Shown: positions 1 to 6,323, numbered from the stretch's first letter. The stretch is DNA of 14,696 nucleotides from Paenibacillus_AA sp045062745 (GCF_045062745.1 NZ_JBJGED010000056.1:1-14696); one strand, 5' to 3'. Numbers and translations are program-made. Notes: generated by a model from the letters alone, not told the origin.

Positions 1-6
1 GTTTTT

Positions 7-67
7 CAAGAGGGCGTAATCCTGCGAATGAGCGAGCATACGTGAGAAAATTCCTTAATACCGAGGG
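7..67 (+). repeat. Dispersed repeat B, copy 1
   Basis: About 60 bases match 10849-10907 at roughly three quarters of positions. Shared blocks are GGGCG, AATCCTGCG, GCGAGCAT, GTGAGAAAA and GAGGGA, in the same order and spacing. In both places the block runs directly into sequence of the palindromic repeat family. Differences are not concentrated at third codon positions in any frame, so this looks like a DNA or RNA element rather than a conserved protein. Confidence 0.6.
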
Positions 68-70
68 AAG

Positions 71-93
71 TAATGGGCAGGATAATTCAATTG
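71..93 (+). repeat. Flank fragment of the palindromic repeat
   Basis: TGGGCAGGATAATTCAAT matches the outer arm (ACGGGCAGGATAGTTCAAT) that flanks the intact palindromic repeats elsewhere in the window. The stem itself is missing here. Confidence 0.4.
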
Positions 94-251
94 GCTTATC
101 AAATATGACTTCTATACGAAATTCGCCAAATCGGTTCCACGATGTGAGAACCGTGCGATCAAAGATGCAGGACACAGCTGGGATCCATGTAGATCGTCCA
201 GATGCAGTAGTACAGGCGATCTGGGATTTGATCGATAGACGGGGCAAGTGA

Positions 252-507
252 TTTATTTCAAAATCCTTCAACGACGACGTTATTGTATTTGAGGACGGGG
301 CATATCAAAATGCATAACGCGGTGAAGGAGCTGCTGCCAATACTCCTCTTTTGTTCACTTAACAAACAGGAAGTAGAACGTGGTTTAAGAATGGGCATAT
401 CAACGAGGTAAAGTAACCCTTATTTGGTAAAATTAGTGGAATGATTAACTTCTTCCCCTGCCGTAAAATAGAAAAGCAAAACTAAACAACATGGGGGAAC
501 ACATTAG
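252..507 (+). other. Intergenic segment with coding-like scraps; leader of the SLH gene
   Basis: No intact gene is visible. A short frame at about 262-318 (reading NDDVIVFEDGAYQNA then stop) and another at 310-411 look coding-like, but neither has a ribosome binding site. TAAAAT at 464-469 could be a -10 box for the SLH gene, without a good -35. The SLH gene's ribosome binding site is GGGGGAA at 493-499. Confidence 0.3.
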
Positions 508-1134
508 ATGAAAAAGACAATATTGATTACTATTATTGCAAGTTCGACATTGTTTGGAGGTATTGCAGGTGCTACCGCTACGTCTGTATTTTCCGATTCA
601 GGTTGGTGGACTCCTGCCGCTGAGTGGGCTAATAAACACAACCTAATGACTGGAATGGGTGACGGTAGTTTCGGTGGAGATAAGTATGTAACTCGTGGCC
701 AGTTAGCACAGGTATTAAAGAATATGGCTGACGCAGGTATTATCACCATCAATAATACTTCGACTCCAACACCTAGTCCGACACCTACGCCAACACCGAC
801 TCCGTCACCTGTGCCCGTCCAAGGAAAGGTTCTGGTTGATACTCCGAACGTGAAAGTTACCTTTACTGGTATGACATCCGAAGGCTACCCGACGTTTACG
901 ATTCAAAACAAGACTGGCAAAGCCGTTACAGTACAGATTGACAATATGGCTATCAACGGGATTAGTTCGGACATCTTGTTAATGAGTGAGACAGTAGCAC
1001 CGAACAGCACTGCCCGTAATGTTGAAGCAACTACGGAGGATTTCAAGGATATTCGCACAGCGGACACAATGACAGGCAAGTTTTTGGTACTTGACCCTGA
1101 CACGTTTGACCGCATTGAGACACCAACGTTCTAA
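508..1134 (+). CDS. Secreted protein with a single SLH motif and a C-terminal beta-rich domain
   Basis: A 208-residue exported protein. Residues 1-24 form a signal peptide (MKK, hydrophobic core, then AGATA). Residues 27-77 match one S-layer homology motif (FSDSGWWTPAAEWANKHNL, GDGSFGGDKYVTRGQLAQVL), the module that binds secondary cell-wall polymer. Residues 84-104 are a Thr-Pro/Ser-Pro linker. Residues 105-208 are a beta-strand-rich domain with a TFTIQNKTGKAVTVQIDNM segment, like the small immunoglobulin-type domains of many Firmicutes surface proteins; its ligand is unknown. Surface-anchored proteins usually carry three SLH motifs, so one copy suggests weak or cooperative wall binding. The start is fixed by GGGGGAA eight bases before the ATG. 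The gene stands alone, with a terminator at 1212-1250. The SLH assignment is firm; the role is not known. Confidence 0.9.
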   Translation: MKKTILITIIASSTLFGGIAGATATSVFSDSGWWTPAAEWANKHNLMTGMGDGSFGGDKYVTRGQLAQVLKNMADAGIITINNTSTPTPSPTPTPTPTPSPVPVQGKVLVDTPNVKVTFTGMTSEGYPTFTIQNKTGKAVTVQIDNMAINGISSDILLMSETVAPNSTARNVEATTEDFKDIRTADTMTGKFLVLDPDTFDRIETPTF

Positions 1135-1211
1135 GGAAAGACTGCGGCATCGAGGCAAACAGTGTTATTGAAGCATTTAGTACATGGATAGGGTTTCAAA
1201 CTAGTATCTAA

Positions 1212-1250
1212 AAAACGGGATGGGTGTAACGTGCCTGTCCCTTTTCTTTT
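1212..1250 (+). terminator. Rho-independent terminator of the SLH gene
   Basis: A nine-pair stem with G-T wobbles (1217-1225 with 1233-1241) and a seven-base loop is preceded by a run of A and followed by TTTTCTTTT. It lies about 80 bases after the stop codon. Confidence 0.7.
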
Positions 1251-1283
1251 ACATAGGCTATGTTAAATCTTAATGTTGATTTT

Positions 1284-1318
1284 CGTCCTAAAGAAAACCG
1301 CCCTATTGAAAGGCGGTT
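1284..1318 (-). terminator. Terminator-like hairpin facing leftward
   Basis: AACCGCC (1296-1302) pairs with GGCGGTT (1312-1318). On the minus strand the stem is followed by TTTTCTTT, so as a terminator it would act on leftward transcripts. No leftward gene lies to its right before 2648, so it may be a relic or may block antisense transcription into the SLH gene. Confidence 0.45.
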
Positions 1319-1338
1319 AAAATTTAGCTATTGTATTC

Positions 1339-1405
1339 GATAGTTTAATCACGACATGACGGCAGCCGGCACACGATCGGCTGCCGTTGTTCGTTCAACT
1401 AACGG
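1339..1405 (+). repeat. Palindromic intergenic repeat, copy 1
   Basis: The stem ACGGCAGCCG (1359-1368) pairs perfectly with CGGCTGCCGT (1378-1387). The left arm is GATAGTTTAATCACGACATG and the right arm is TTGTTCGTTCAACTAACGG. The usual right-hand continuation ACGGGCAG is found 60 bases further on at 1471-1478. The intervening piece is bounded by AAGAGCG (1411-1417) and CGCTCTT (1457-1463), which suggests a small insertion into the repeat. Confidence 0.85.
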
Positions 1406-1771
1406 AGTACAAGAGCGCAGCGGTGGGGCCGATCAATCGTTTTTTTATTGCAGTCCCGCTCTTTAAACAAACGGGCAGCTAATCAAAACAAAAAAGCCCG
1501 TCCTCAAAAGAAGAGAATCGGACTAATAGTGGCACAGTACAGTATATGACAGGAGGACGTGAATCTATACTTTGAGCAATGTAGGCTTTATTGGCTGACC
1601 TAATCATTAATAGGGATCACGTAATGGTCAGTCGAAATCACGGCATCTTGACATGTGTAGCCCCTGAAGGGAGTCCCGTCTGATCTTTACGGGGAAGAAT
1701 TCATTTGAGCTAATCCAAGTATCTACGAAGAACTTCTTGGACTTATGAGATCATCCAAATGAATCGTTAAC
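1406..1771 (+). other. Non-coding stretch with several inverted repeats
   Basis: No supported gene. It holds the 7-bp inverted pair 1411-1417/1457-1463, a distant pair CGTCCTC/GAGGACG (1499-1505/1553-1559), a short hairpin CCCG/CGGG (1675-1678/1690-1693) and a large stem-loop. The stem-loop pairs ATTCATTTG (1699-1707) with CAAATGAAT (1756-1764), and TCCAAG (1714-1719) with CTTGGA (1736-1741) inside it. The large stem-loop ends eight bases before repeat copy 2. An RNA or a recombination site are both possible; neither is shown. Confidence 0.35.
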
Positions 1772-1853
1772 GTAACGGGCACGATAGTTCAAATACGACA
1801 TGACGGCAGCCGGGCACACGATCGGCTGCCGTTTTCCGTTGAATGGGCAGGAA
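1772..1853 (+). repeat. Palindromic intergenic repeat, copy 2
   Basis: This is a nearly complete unit. The left arm is AACGGGCACGATAGTTCAAA, the stem is ACGGCAGCCG (1803-1812) with CGGCTGCCGT (1823-1832), and the right arm ends in GGGCAGGA. The GGGCA[CG]GA motif stands in direct orientation on both sides of the hairpin. Confidence 0.88.
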
Positions 1854-1945
1854 TGCGTAATTACTTCGCGAATTACCTACTTCTAGGAAAAATATGAAGC
1901 GGAGGAATTGCTGAGATAATCTTATTGACTGGATGGTGCTGAGAT

Positions 1946-2242
1946 ATGAAAATAAGGTTTTTATTAATAATGGTACTTATGACTTTTACTGCTCTTTCAT
2001 TAACGGGGTGTGTGCCTGGCGATGGAGTGAATAATTCTCATCATCCCGCAGGTTTTTTCTGGGGGATTTGGCATGGCTGGGTTGCACCTGTTTCACTCAT
2101 TATTGGCATTTTTAAGCACCAAATTCGAGTATATGAAATATATAACTCAGGCTGGTGGTACGATTTAGGGTTTTACATTGCTGTCATTAGCGGCTTTGGC
2201 GGGATATCACTTTCTCGACGAAAAAGAGTAAAACAAGAGTAG
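1946..2242 (+). CDS. Small predicted lipoprotein with one C-terminal membrane segment
   Basis: A 98-residue protein. Residues 1-22 form a lipoprotein signal ending in the lipobox LTGC, with Cys22 as the lipidated residue. Next come GFFWGIWHGWVAPVSLIIGIF (about 37-57), a patch around YNSGWWYDLGFYIA, a hydrophobic stretch near 73-91, and a basic tail SRRKRVKQE. This pattern recurs in short unnamed proteins of many Firmicutes and Bacteroidetes, as I recall them; I know of no assigned function. The conserved GxWHGWxxP and GWWYDxGF segments suggest two membrane-embedded hairpins after lipidation. The ribosome binding site is weak: a good GGAGGAA sits at 1901-1907, too far upstream, so the start could be less efficient than usual. 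A terminator-like palindrome follows at 2474-2514. Confidence 0.75.
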   Translation: MKIRFLLIMVLMTFTALSLTGCVPGDGVNNSHHPAGFFWGIWHGWVAPVSLIIGIFKHQIRVYEIYNSGWWYDLGFYIAVISGFGGISLSRRKRVKQE

Positions 2243-2270
2243 CTTTATGATTAATCCTGCATTTTTGAAA

Positions 2271-2465
2271 GTCTCAGTTGTAGGTATAATAACGGAAAGT
2301 CTCAATGAACTCGCACAAAGTCTCGTTTATAACCATTAGACCGACCAATTTGACTTGATTTTAGTCTCAATTGTAACCATTACGCACACATTGGATTGTG
2401 AGTAATGATTACAAACTGAGACTGATTATAGAAACAAATGAGACTTTTATAGGTACGAATGAGAC
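2271..2465. mobile_element. Array of GTCTCA/TGAGAC motifs resembling two fused transposon ends
   Basis: GTCTCA (or GTCTCG) occurs at 2271, 2299, 2320 and 2364, and its complement TGAGAC at 2417, 2439 and 2460. The right-hand copies are 22 and 21 bases apart; one left-hand gap is 21 and the others are 28 and 44. The innermost pair extends to about 20 bases: GTCTCAATTGTAACCATTAC (2364-2383) against GTAATGATTACAAACTGAGAC (2402-2422). Arrays of short binding sites about 21-22 bp apart in opposite orientation are typical of the ends of Tn7/Tn5053-like transposons that use TnsB/TniA-type transposases. No transposase gene is here, so this would be an internally deleted or miniature non-autonomous copy. 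A regulatory array for a DNA-binding protein is the alternative. Confidence 0.5.
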
Positions 2466-2473
2466 TCAAAATA

Positions 2474-2514
2474 AAAAGCCAGTTAGATCAAAGCTTTGAT
2501 CTGACTGGCTTTTT
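2474..2514. terminator. Bidirectional terminator between convergent genes
   Basis: A near-perfect palindrome centred on 2493/2494 has AAAAAGCCAGT at one end and ACTGGCTTTTT at the other, with a single T-G mispair. T runs on both strands allow it to end the rightward lipoprotein transcript and the leftward transcript from 2648-3124. Confidence 0.85.
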
Positions 2515-2647
2515 AACGATGAAGGAACTCATTGACCCGTTTTCCCTCAGCCCGTGAACACTAGCGATTGGCAGATCTTCAGTGCGCCTTAGATGCGCTT
2601 GCTTGTATCATGCCCTTATAGGGCTGATTTAAGCCGGTGGTTATGAA

Positions 2648-3124
2648 TTATTTTTTAACAACGGGCACCCAAAATTCCCCATAGAAAGTGCCGTCGCCGT
2701 TATCTATGCGATAAGTTGCATTTGGACCGCCGATGTATGCATAGTCGGTGATATGGGCCAAGACTTCGCCAAAAGCACGGTAAGTCAGCTGATCAAACAA
2801 AGTTTCTTTGTCGCCATTTCCTGCGACCACGATGTACTCGCTCTCTGGAAACTCGATGATGCGCGTTGCGTCAGCCACTGATTTTCCAGCTTCTACAGCA
2901 AAATAATTCCACGGTTTTCCTTGATAAACCTCGTTCACTGACCATTCGCGATCGTCTTTGGCGGCGTTTTTGAGCTTATCAAAACGCCCGTCAGCCTTGA
3001 GTCTGCCCCAAAACTCAGCTTTTTCCTTTTGCAAAGCCTGCATGTCTTGAAAATTTGATTGGATTGAAAAACCATAAGCGGTCAATGTGAAAGATTTTTT
3101 GTGTTCAAGTGAGTAATTTGTCAT
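2648..3124 (-). CDS. Stand-alone GyrI-like/AraC effector-binding domain protein
   Basis: A 158-residue cytoplasmic protein made only of a GyrI-like (SbmC/Rob C-terminal, SOUL-like) fold, with no DNA-binding domain. The family recognises small, often toxic, organic molecules. Supporting features are SFTLTAYGFSIQ at the N-terminus, the central strand ESEYIVVAG, the helix LTYRAFGEVLAHITDY, and the C-terminal strand YGEFWVPVVKK that closes the fold. It is a paralogue of the gene at 3419-3898: both end in YGE(F/M)W and share ITDY.Y(I/V)G.GN/P. A ribosome binding site AGGAG lies 9 bases before the ATG. A TGCTACAAT-type extended -10 on the minus strand (-10 at 3264-3269) could drive it separately, because a terminator separates it from its paralogue. 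Ligand and partner are unknown. Confidence 0.82.
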   Translation of the reverse strand: MTNYSLEHKKSFTLTAYGFSIQSNFQDMQALQKEKAEFWGRLKADGRFDKLKNAAKDDREWSVNEVYQGKPWNYFAVEAGKSVADATRIIEFPESEYIVVAGNGDKETLFDQLTYRAFGEVLAHITDYAYIGGPNATYRIDNGDGTFYGEFWVPVVKK

Positions 3125-3357
3125 GTGAGTGCTCCTATTATCCAGGTTTAACTTCTGAGAGGTCAGGCTCCGCTACAAAAGGCTCACGATCGGTAATCCC
3201 GGGATTTGTTGCTACGATTGGATTTCCAGTATATCTAAAATTACTTTGCGCCGAACTCAGCGAATTGTAGCAACCCCGACGAGTTCAAAAAGGGCATAGC
3301 CGTCGCCAAAATTGCAAGAATAAAAATGAAGTGAGGTTTTCAAGTGTTTTTCTTCTT
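3125..3357 (-). promoter_or_regulatory. Intergenic leader of the leftward gene at 2648-3124
   Basis: The minus strand contains TGCTACAAT (extended -10; TACAAT at 3264-3269) about 140 bases before the start codon, with no good -35 at normal spacing. Between that and the gene, a minus-strand frame of about 40 codons ends in a run containing NPGITDREPFVAEPDL followed by a stop just before the ribosome binding site. It has no start codon or ribosome binding site of its own, so I do not call it a gene, though it could be a decayed gene end. Confidence 0.3.
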
Positions 3358-3395
3358 AAACCAAGGTCTGTCAAATTTGACAGACCTTGGTTTTT
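3358..3395. terminator. Perfect-palindrome terminator between the two GyrI-like genes
   Basis: CCAAGGTCTGTCAAA (3361-3375) pairs perfectly with TTTGACAGACCTTGG (3376-3390), flanked by AAA and TTTTT. It lies about 30 bases past the stop of the leftward gene at 3419-3898. The longer T run is on the plus strand, but the 15-pair stem should stop leftward transcription as well. Confidence 0.75.
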
Positions 3396-3418
3396 GATTT
3401 CGTCGAATGAGACGGAGA

Positions 3419-3898
3419 TTAGCCTTCGACTTTCTTTACACGAAGCCACATTTCGCCATAGAATTCACCGTTTTCAGCAGCTTTGACGAATGTTGAGTTA
3501 CCAGGACCAACGTATTTGTAGTCTGTGATTTCTTGCAACATCCCGCCGAAAACTTTGCCTGTGATTTCGTCAGCAAGGCGGTCTTTGTCAGCGCCTGTAC
3601 CAGGCACGACGAGGTAGTCGCCAGCGAGGAAATTCAGGACGACCGCACCTTCTACGTCGAATTCACCCATGACGCCGAAGCCGCGCCAACCCTTGCCGTC
3701 GATGACGTAGTTGATTTGATATTCTTGCCCGTCAGCGAGCGCGAGAAGTTCAGCAAGCTTGCCGTTTTCAGTGATTTCAGCTTTTTTCGCTGCAGTTTTT
3801 GCTGCATTACCTGCCCAATCGTTGTAGTCTTCAAGTGAAACACCGAAAGCAGTCATTTTGTAGTTTTCCGAGATTGTTTGGATTGCGTAATTAGCCAT
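3419..3898 (-). CDS. Stand-alone GyrI-like/AraC effector-binding domain protein, paralogue
   Basis: A 159-residue protein of the same fold as the gene at 2648-3124. Marks of the family are YKMTAFGVSLED (first strand), the strand GDYLVVPGTG, the helix ITGKVFGGMLQEITDYKYVG, and the closing strand YGEMWLRVKK. There is no helix-turn-helix, signal peptide or membrane segment, so it should be a soluble cytoplasmic binder, or an effector partner of a regulator, rather than a transcription factor. AGGGAGAG lies about 7 bases before the ATG. It is divergent from the WYL regulator at 4053-5021, with a perfect 17-bp palindrome between them, the usual arrangement for a regulator and its target. Codon use favours GC at third positions more than the other paralogue, hinting that the two genes have different histories. 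Confidence 0.82.
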   Translation of the reverse strand: MANYAIQTISENYKMTAFGVSLEDYNDWAGNAAKTAAKKAEITENGKLAELLALADGQEYQINYVIDGKGWRGFGVMGEFDVEGAVVLNFLAGDYLVVPGTGADKDRLADEITGKVFGGMLQEITDYKYVGPGNSTFVKAAENGEFYGEMWLRVKKVEG

Positions 3899-3937
3899 TT
3901 TGTTCTCTCCCTAGTGGATTTATTTTTTACAAGATTG

Positions 3938-3943
3938 ATTCTA
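3938..3943 (-). promoter_or_regulatory. Possible -10 box for the leftward GyrI-like gene
   Basis: TAGAAT on the minus strand differs by one base from TATAAT and lies about 40 bases before the start codon. No clear -35 is present at 17 bases; instead the palindrome at 3954-3970 occupies that zone. Confidence 0.35.
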
Positions 3944-3953
3944 TTAGCCGAAT

Positions 3954-3970
3954 GTATCAAAAAATGATAC
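3954..3970. promoter_or_regulatory. Candidate operator, perfect palindrome GTATCA-N5-TGATAC
   Basis: GTATCA (3954-3959) and TGATAC (3965-3970) are separated by five A. It lies in the divergent region, over the expected -35 zone of the leftward GyrI-like gene and about 75 bases before the -10 of the WYL gene. Binding by the WYL regulator is inference from position and symmetry. Confidence 0.55.
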
Positions 3971-4035
3971 TCTTTATTGAAAATCAAGAAAGTAAAGTTT
4001 TATCTATCAGTACTGACATTTTTTTTTGCTACATT

Positions 4036-4046
4036 TTTGGTACAAT
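4036..4046 (+). promoter_or_regulatory. Extended -10 promoter that would give a leaderless transcript
   Basis: TGGTACAAT is an extended -10 (TGn plus TACAAT at 4041-4046). The predicted transcription start, 6-7 bases downstream, falls on the ATG at 4053. The seven bases before that ATG contain no ribosome binding site. Confidence 0.5.
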
Positions 4047-4052
4047 AAAATC

Positions 4053-5021
4053 ATGAAGAAAACAGAACGAGTGAACTTGATCATGCGCTACATCAATAAC
4101 CGCGCGCATTTTACGATTGCCGAGATTCAGCGGGAGTTCAAGATTTCCCGCGCGACGGCGATCCGCGACATTAACGAGATTCAGGCAATGGGTTTTCCGC
4201 TGACGACCGAGCTTGGACGCGGTGGCGGCTACTTTGTCCTGCAAAATCAGTATTTGCCCGCCGTCCGGTTCACTCCAGAAGAGCTGAAGGCGATTTTTAT
4301 CAGCTTTATCGCCTCGAAAAATTCGCAGCTGCCTTATCTGCAAAATCGCCGTTCAATCACTGAAAAACTTATCGGCATCGCTTCGCAAACCCAGCAAGAC
4401 GAGCTGATCGAGCTGAATAATATCTTGCTTTTTGAAAATACAAATCCTGCCAACCCTAATCTTTTGGAGCTCGATGATGCGGCGCCTGCGGAGCTGAACC
4501 AGCTGATTTCGCTTGCTGTGCGGGACAGGCACTTGCGCTTGACTTATGAGCTGAGTCCGGGCTGGCCGCAGTTGATGGACGTTTTTTTGCTGCATATTTT
4601 TAACTCGAACGCTCAGTGGCGGGTCGAGGTTTATGATTTTGATACGGATGAGTTTCGTTATTTGCCTGTTGAGATGCTGCGGGATTCGGTAATTTCTGAG
4701 CAGGAGATGAAGTGGTCTGAGCAAGAGATTTTAAGCAAAAAACTGCTTGGTGCCCGTGAGTCCAATCTTGTTGTGAAGCTTGATATGACTGGGATTCAGC
4801 GTTTTAAGCGTATGCACCCGCCGGGGATTATGTTGTCCTTTACTGGGATGTTTCAGTCGAGCGGGATTTTCAATGTTCAACTGGATGTGACCGATGTTGA
4901 GACGCTGGCGTATTATGCGGATTGGCTTTTGTTTTTGGGGAAAGGGGTCGAGTTTGAACGGATTCCTGATGAGCTGCGCGTGATTTTGGAAGAGCGTTTA
5001 AGGGTACCGCCAACACGTTAA
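4053..5021 (+). CDS. WYL-domain transcriptional regulator (YafY/DeoR-type HTH)
   Basis: A 322-residue regulator. Residues about 1-60 form a winged helix-turn-helix of the DeoR/HTH_11 type (FTIAEIQREFKISRATAIRDINEIQAMGFPLTTELGRGGGYF). Residues about 130-240 correspond to a WYL ligand-sensing domain, here divergent: AQWRVEVYDFDTDEFRYLPVEMLRD matches the usual strand-turn-strand ending in R..R. The rest is the WCX-type C-terminal extension with alternating strands and helices. WYL regulators often bind nucleic-acid or nucleotide-like ligands and repress or activate neighbouring genes. I chose ATG 4053 (MKKTER) over an in-frame TTG at 4026, because the TTG overlaps the promoter. It is divergent from a GyrI-like gene, with a palindromic operator candidate between, so it probably controls that gene and possibly its paralogue. 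Confidence 0.87.
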   Translation: MKKTERVNLIMRYINNRAHFTIAEIQREFKISRATAIRDINEIQAMGFPLTTELGRGGGYFVLQNQYLPAVRFTPEELKAIFISFIASKNSQLPYLQNRRSITEKLIGIASQTQQDELIELNNILLFENTNPANPNLLELDDAAPAELNQLISLAVRDRHLRLTYELSPGWPQLMDVFLLHIFNSNAQWRVEVYDFDTDEFRYLPVEMLRDSVISEQEMKWSEQEILSKKLLGARESNLVVKLDMTGIQRFKRMHPPGIMLSFTGMFQSSGIFNVQLDVTDVETLAYYADWLLFLGKGVEFERIPDELRVILEERLRVPPTR

Positions 5022-5174
5022 CGAAAATGCACGCTAAGTCAATAAATGCACTACCCCATGTACGTGGCTGTTTCCCCAAAAATCGAAATAAGTGAAGAAC
5101 CTAGGCGTAAACGGCGGTGTTTGTGTGGTGTAAGTCGTTTTGACGGTGAATCGGCTTGTAGAGTGTTCCGTTGA

Positions 5175-5510
5175 ATTATCGCGCCAACAATCTCGGAAGC
5201 AAAATCTATTGCGGAAAGGTTTTCCGACTTTTCATCGAACCGTCTAATGTTTACCATTGAGAGTCTGGACGGCGAAAATGTGGGTGGAATTAACCTGAAC
5301 AGCATTGATGAAAGAAACGGTACATTCAGCATCGGAATTCGAATCGACAGAGATCACCGGGGGAAGGGTTACGGGACCAGGGCTGTACATATCCTCTTGA
5401 GGTTTGCTTTCTTCGAGCGAAGACTCAATAAGTTCAATGATTCCGTGATTATATTTTGCTGAAGAGTACTACGCCTATGGGGATGCAACGAAGATTTATT
5501 CGAGGTTAAC
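5175..5510 (+). pseudogene. GNAT acetyltransferase, broken (RimJ/RimL type)
   Basis: From 5175 to the stop at 5460-5462 the frame encodes the middle of a GNAT acetyltransferase. It shows SEAKSIAERFSDFS, FTIESLDGENVGGINL, and the acetyl-CoA-binding core (residues like IRIDRDHRGKGYGTRAVHIL, matching the Q/R-x-x-G-x-G/A loop). The start is cut off by an in-frame TGA at 5172-5174, and the ATG at 5247 has no ribosome binding site, so it is an internal Met. After RRLNKFND the expected VxEgNxxSxxmLkKLGC segment is lost; a GCNEDLF-like stretch in another frame around 5480-5505 may be its shifted remainder. At least one frameshift or deletion and a missing N-terminus make it non-functional. The repeat at 5541 follows directly. 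Confidence 0.7.
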
Positions 5511-5540
5511 AACATGAGATCTTTAGGTCATTCCGATAAT

Positions 5541-5627
5541 GGAGAACGATATATAGCTCAATTACCACATAACGGCAGTCGGCACTCGAGCGGCTGCCGT
5601 TGTTCGTTGAACTAATAGGTCAGGATT
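5541..5627 (+). repeat. Palindromic intergenic repeat, copy 3
   Basis: The stem AACGGCAGTCG (5571-5581) pairs with CGGCTGCCGTT (5591-5601), including one T-G wobble. The left arm is eroded (CGATATATAGCTCAATTACCACAT). The right arm is TGTTCGTTGAACTAATAGGTCAGGAT, where ATAGGTCAGGAT replaces ACGGGCAGGAT. Confidence 0.8.
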
Positions 5628-5866
5628 GCGAAACGAATCTCAAATAAAGTTGATAAAAAATGACATACAGAATTTGATCAGCCATGATAAGATTATCTAA
5701 AAAAACGTCCGATCGTTGCCTTATTGGGGTGATAATTACGAGCGAAAATGCAAGAATGTATTCGACGAAACGTATTCGAGGGAAAAATTCCGAAGGTTAC
5801 AAACCCAACCTTGTTCCAAGTGCATTCAAATTGCTTCACAATAACCAAAGTAGGGAGGAAGTAAAT
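5628..5866 (+). other. Leader region of the VOC gene
   Basis: An in-frame upstream extension of the VOC gene exists from an ATG at 5684, but it has no ribosome binding site and no VOC-like content, so I treat this as untranslated. I see no promoter with both boxes well placed; TTGATA at 5650-5655 is the best -35 fragment. Confidence 0.3.
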
Positions 5867-6268
5867 ATGTCGGAGCAAACGAACAATGTAATTACTGGAA
5901 CGAAGGATAAGCTGATCGAGTACGTAGATCATGTTCAGTTGCCGGTAAACGATATCGCAAAAGGAACCGAGTGGTACTCCAAAGTGCTTGGATTAGAGGT
6001 TATGGCTCAAGGATGGTTAAAATTTGGTCAGGGACCACTATTAATGCTTCATCGCAGCAGTAAAGACACGAAAGTTGCATGGTTATCGGAAGATGACTTT
6101 CCAATGCCCGCTTTTATGTTTTTGACCAAAAATATTAAAGCATTGCACGCCACATTAACCGAGAACAATACGCTGATCAGAATATACCAAGAGGAAGACT
6201 TCGGTTGGGTGATTAAGTTCGTGGATCCGTTTGGAAATGAATTAGGTGCGTATGAACCGAAAGAATAG
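5867..6268 (+). CDS. VOC family protein (glyoxalase/bleomycin-resistance fold)
   Basis: A 133-residue protein with the vicinal-oxygen-chelate fold: YVDHVQLPVNDIAKGTEWYSKVLGLEVM is the first beta-alpha-beta unit (His19 being the usual first metal ligand position of the fold), and FVDPFGNELGAYEP near the end supplies the usual Glu position. The family includes glyoxalase I, ring-cleaving dioxygenases, fosfomycin-modifying enzymes and bleomycin-binding proteins; the substrate here cannot be read from sequence. The start at 5867 is supported by AGGGAGGA at 5852-5859. It is a single-module protein, so it probably works as a dimer. The neighbouring broken VOC gene at 6490 shows this region has held more than one such protein. 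A tandem repeat and a palindromic repeat follow within 100 bases of the stop. Confidence 0.85.
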   Translation: MSEQTNNVITGTKDKLIEYVDHVQLPVNDIAKGTEWYSKVLGLEVMAQGWLKFGQGPLLMLHRSSKDTKVAWLSEDDFPMPAFMFLTKNIKALHATLTENNTLIRIYQEEDFGWVIKFVDPFGNELGAYEPKE

Positions 6269-6290
6269 GATAAGTTGTGAACTGTCATAA

Positions 6291-6323
6291 CGCTGAACTA
6301 ACGCTGAACTAACGCTGAACTAA
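6291..6323 (+). repeat. Three exact tandem copies of an 11-bp unit
   Basis: CGCTGAACTAA occurs at 6291-6301, 6302-6312 and 6313-6323. The TGAACTAACG it contains is the same as the right arm of the palindromic repeat (TTGAACTAACGG), so the tandem probably arose by slippage in such an arm. It lies immediately before repeat copy 4. Confidence 0.85.

Larger units (their letters stand above)
3..251 (+). pseudogene. C-terminal remnant, possibly of an alpha/beta hydrolase
   Basis: The frame is open from the window edge to a TGA at 249-251. Its last 25 or so codons read like a real protein end: a segment containing AGIHVDRPDAVVQAIWDLID resembles the C-terminal helix of alpha/beta hydrolases, where a catalytic-His loop is followed by a 'DRPeaVv.aI.dLi' helix. 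The expected GH of the catalytic loop is not clear here. The first half is low-complexity in character and overlaps a dispersed repeat (7-67) and a piece of palindromic repeat (71-93), so the coding part has probably been cut off by repeat DNA. An ATG at 42 has no convincing ribosome binding site. I read it as a decayed gene end. The family assignment is weak because fewer than 30 residues carry it. Confidence 0.3.

Noticed and set aside
1551..1602. Short frame starting GTG at 1559 behind AGGAGG
   Set aside because: The gap between AGGAGG and GTG is only two bases and the product would be 14 residues.
3141..3290. Leftward peptide frame with NPGITDREPFVAEPDL ahead of the GyrI-like gene
   Set aside because: It reads like protein but has no start codon or ribosome binding site and is bounded by a stop; I mention it only as a possible relic.
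5684..5866. Upstream extension of the VOC gene
   Set aside because: No ribosome binding site at 5684 and no VOC-like content before MSEQTNN, while AGGGAGGA precedes the ATG at 5867.
6291..6323. Tandem repeat as a CRISPR array
   Set aside because: The units are 11 bp and adjacent, with no spacers and no cas genes in the window.
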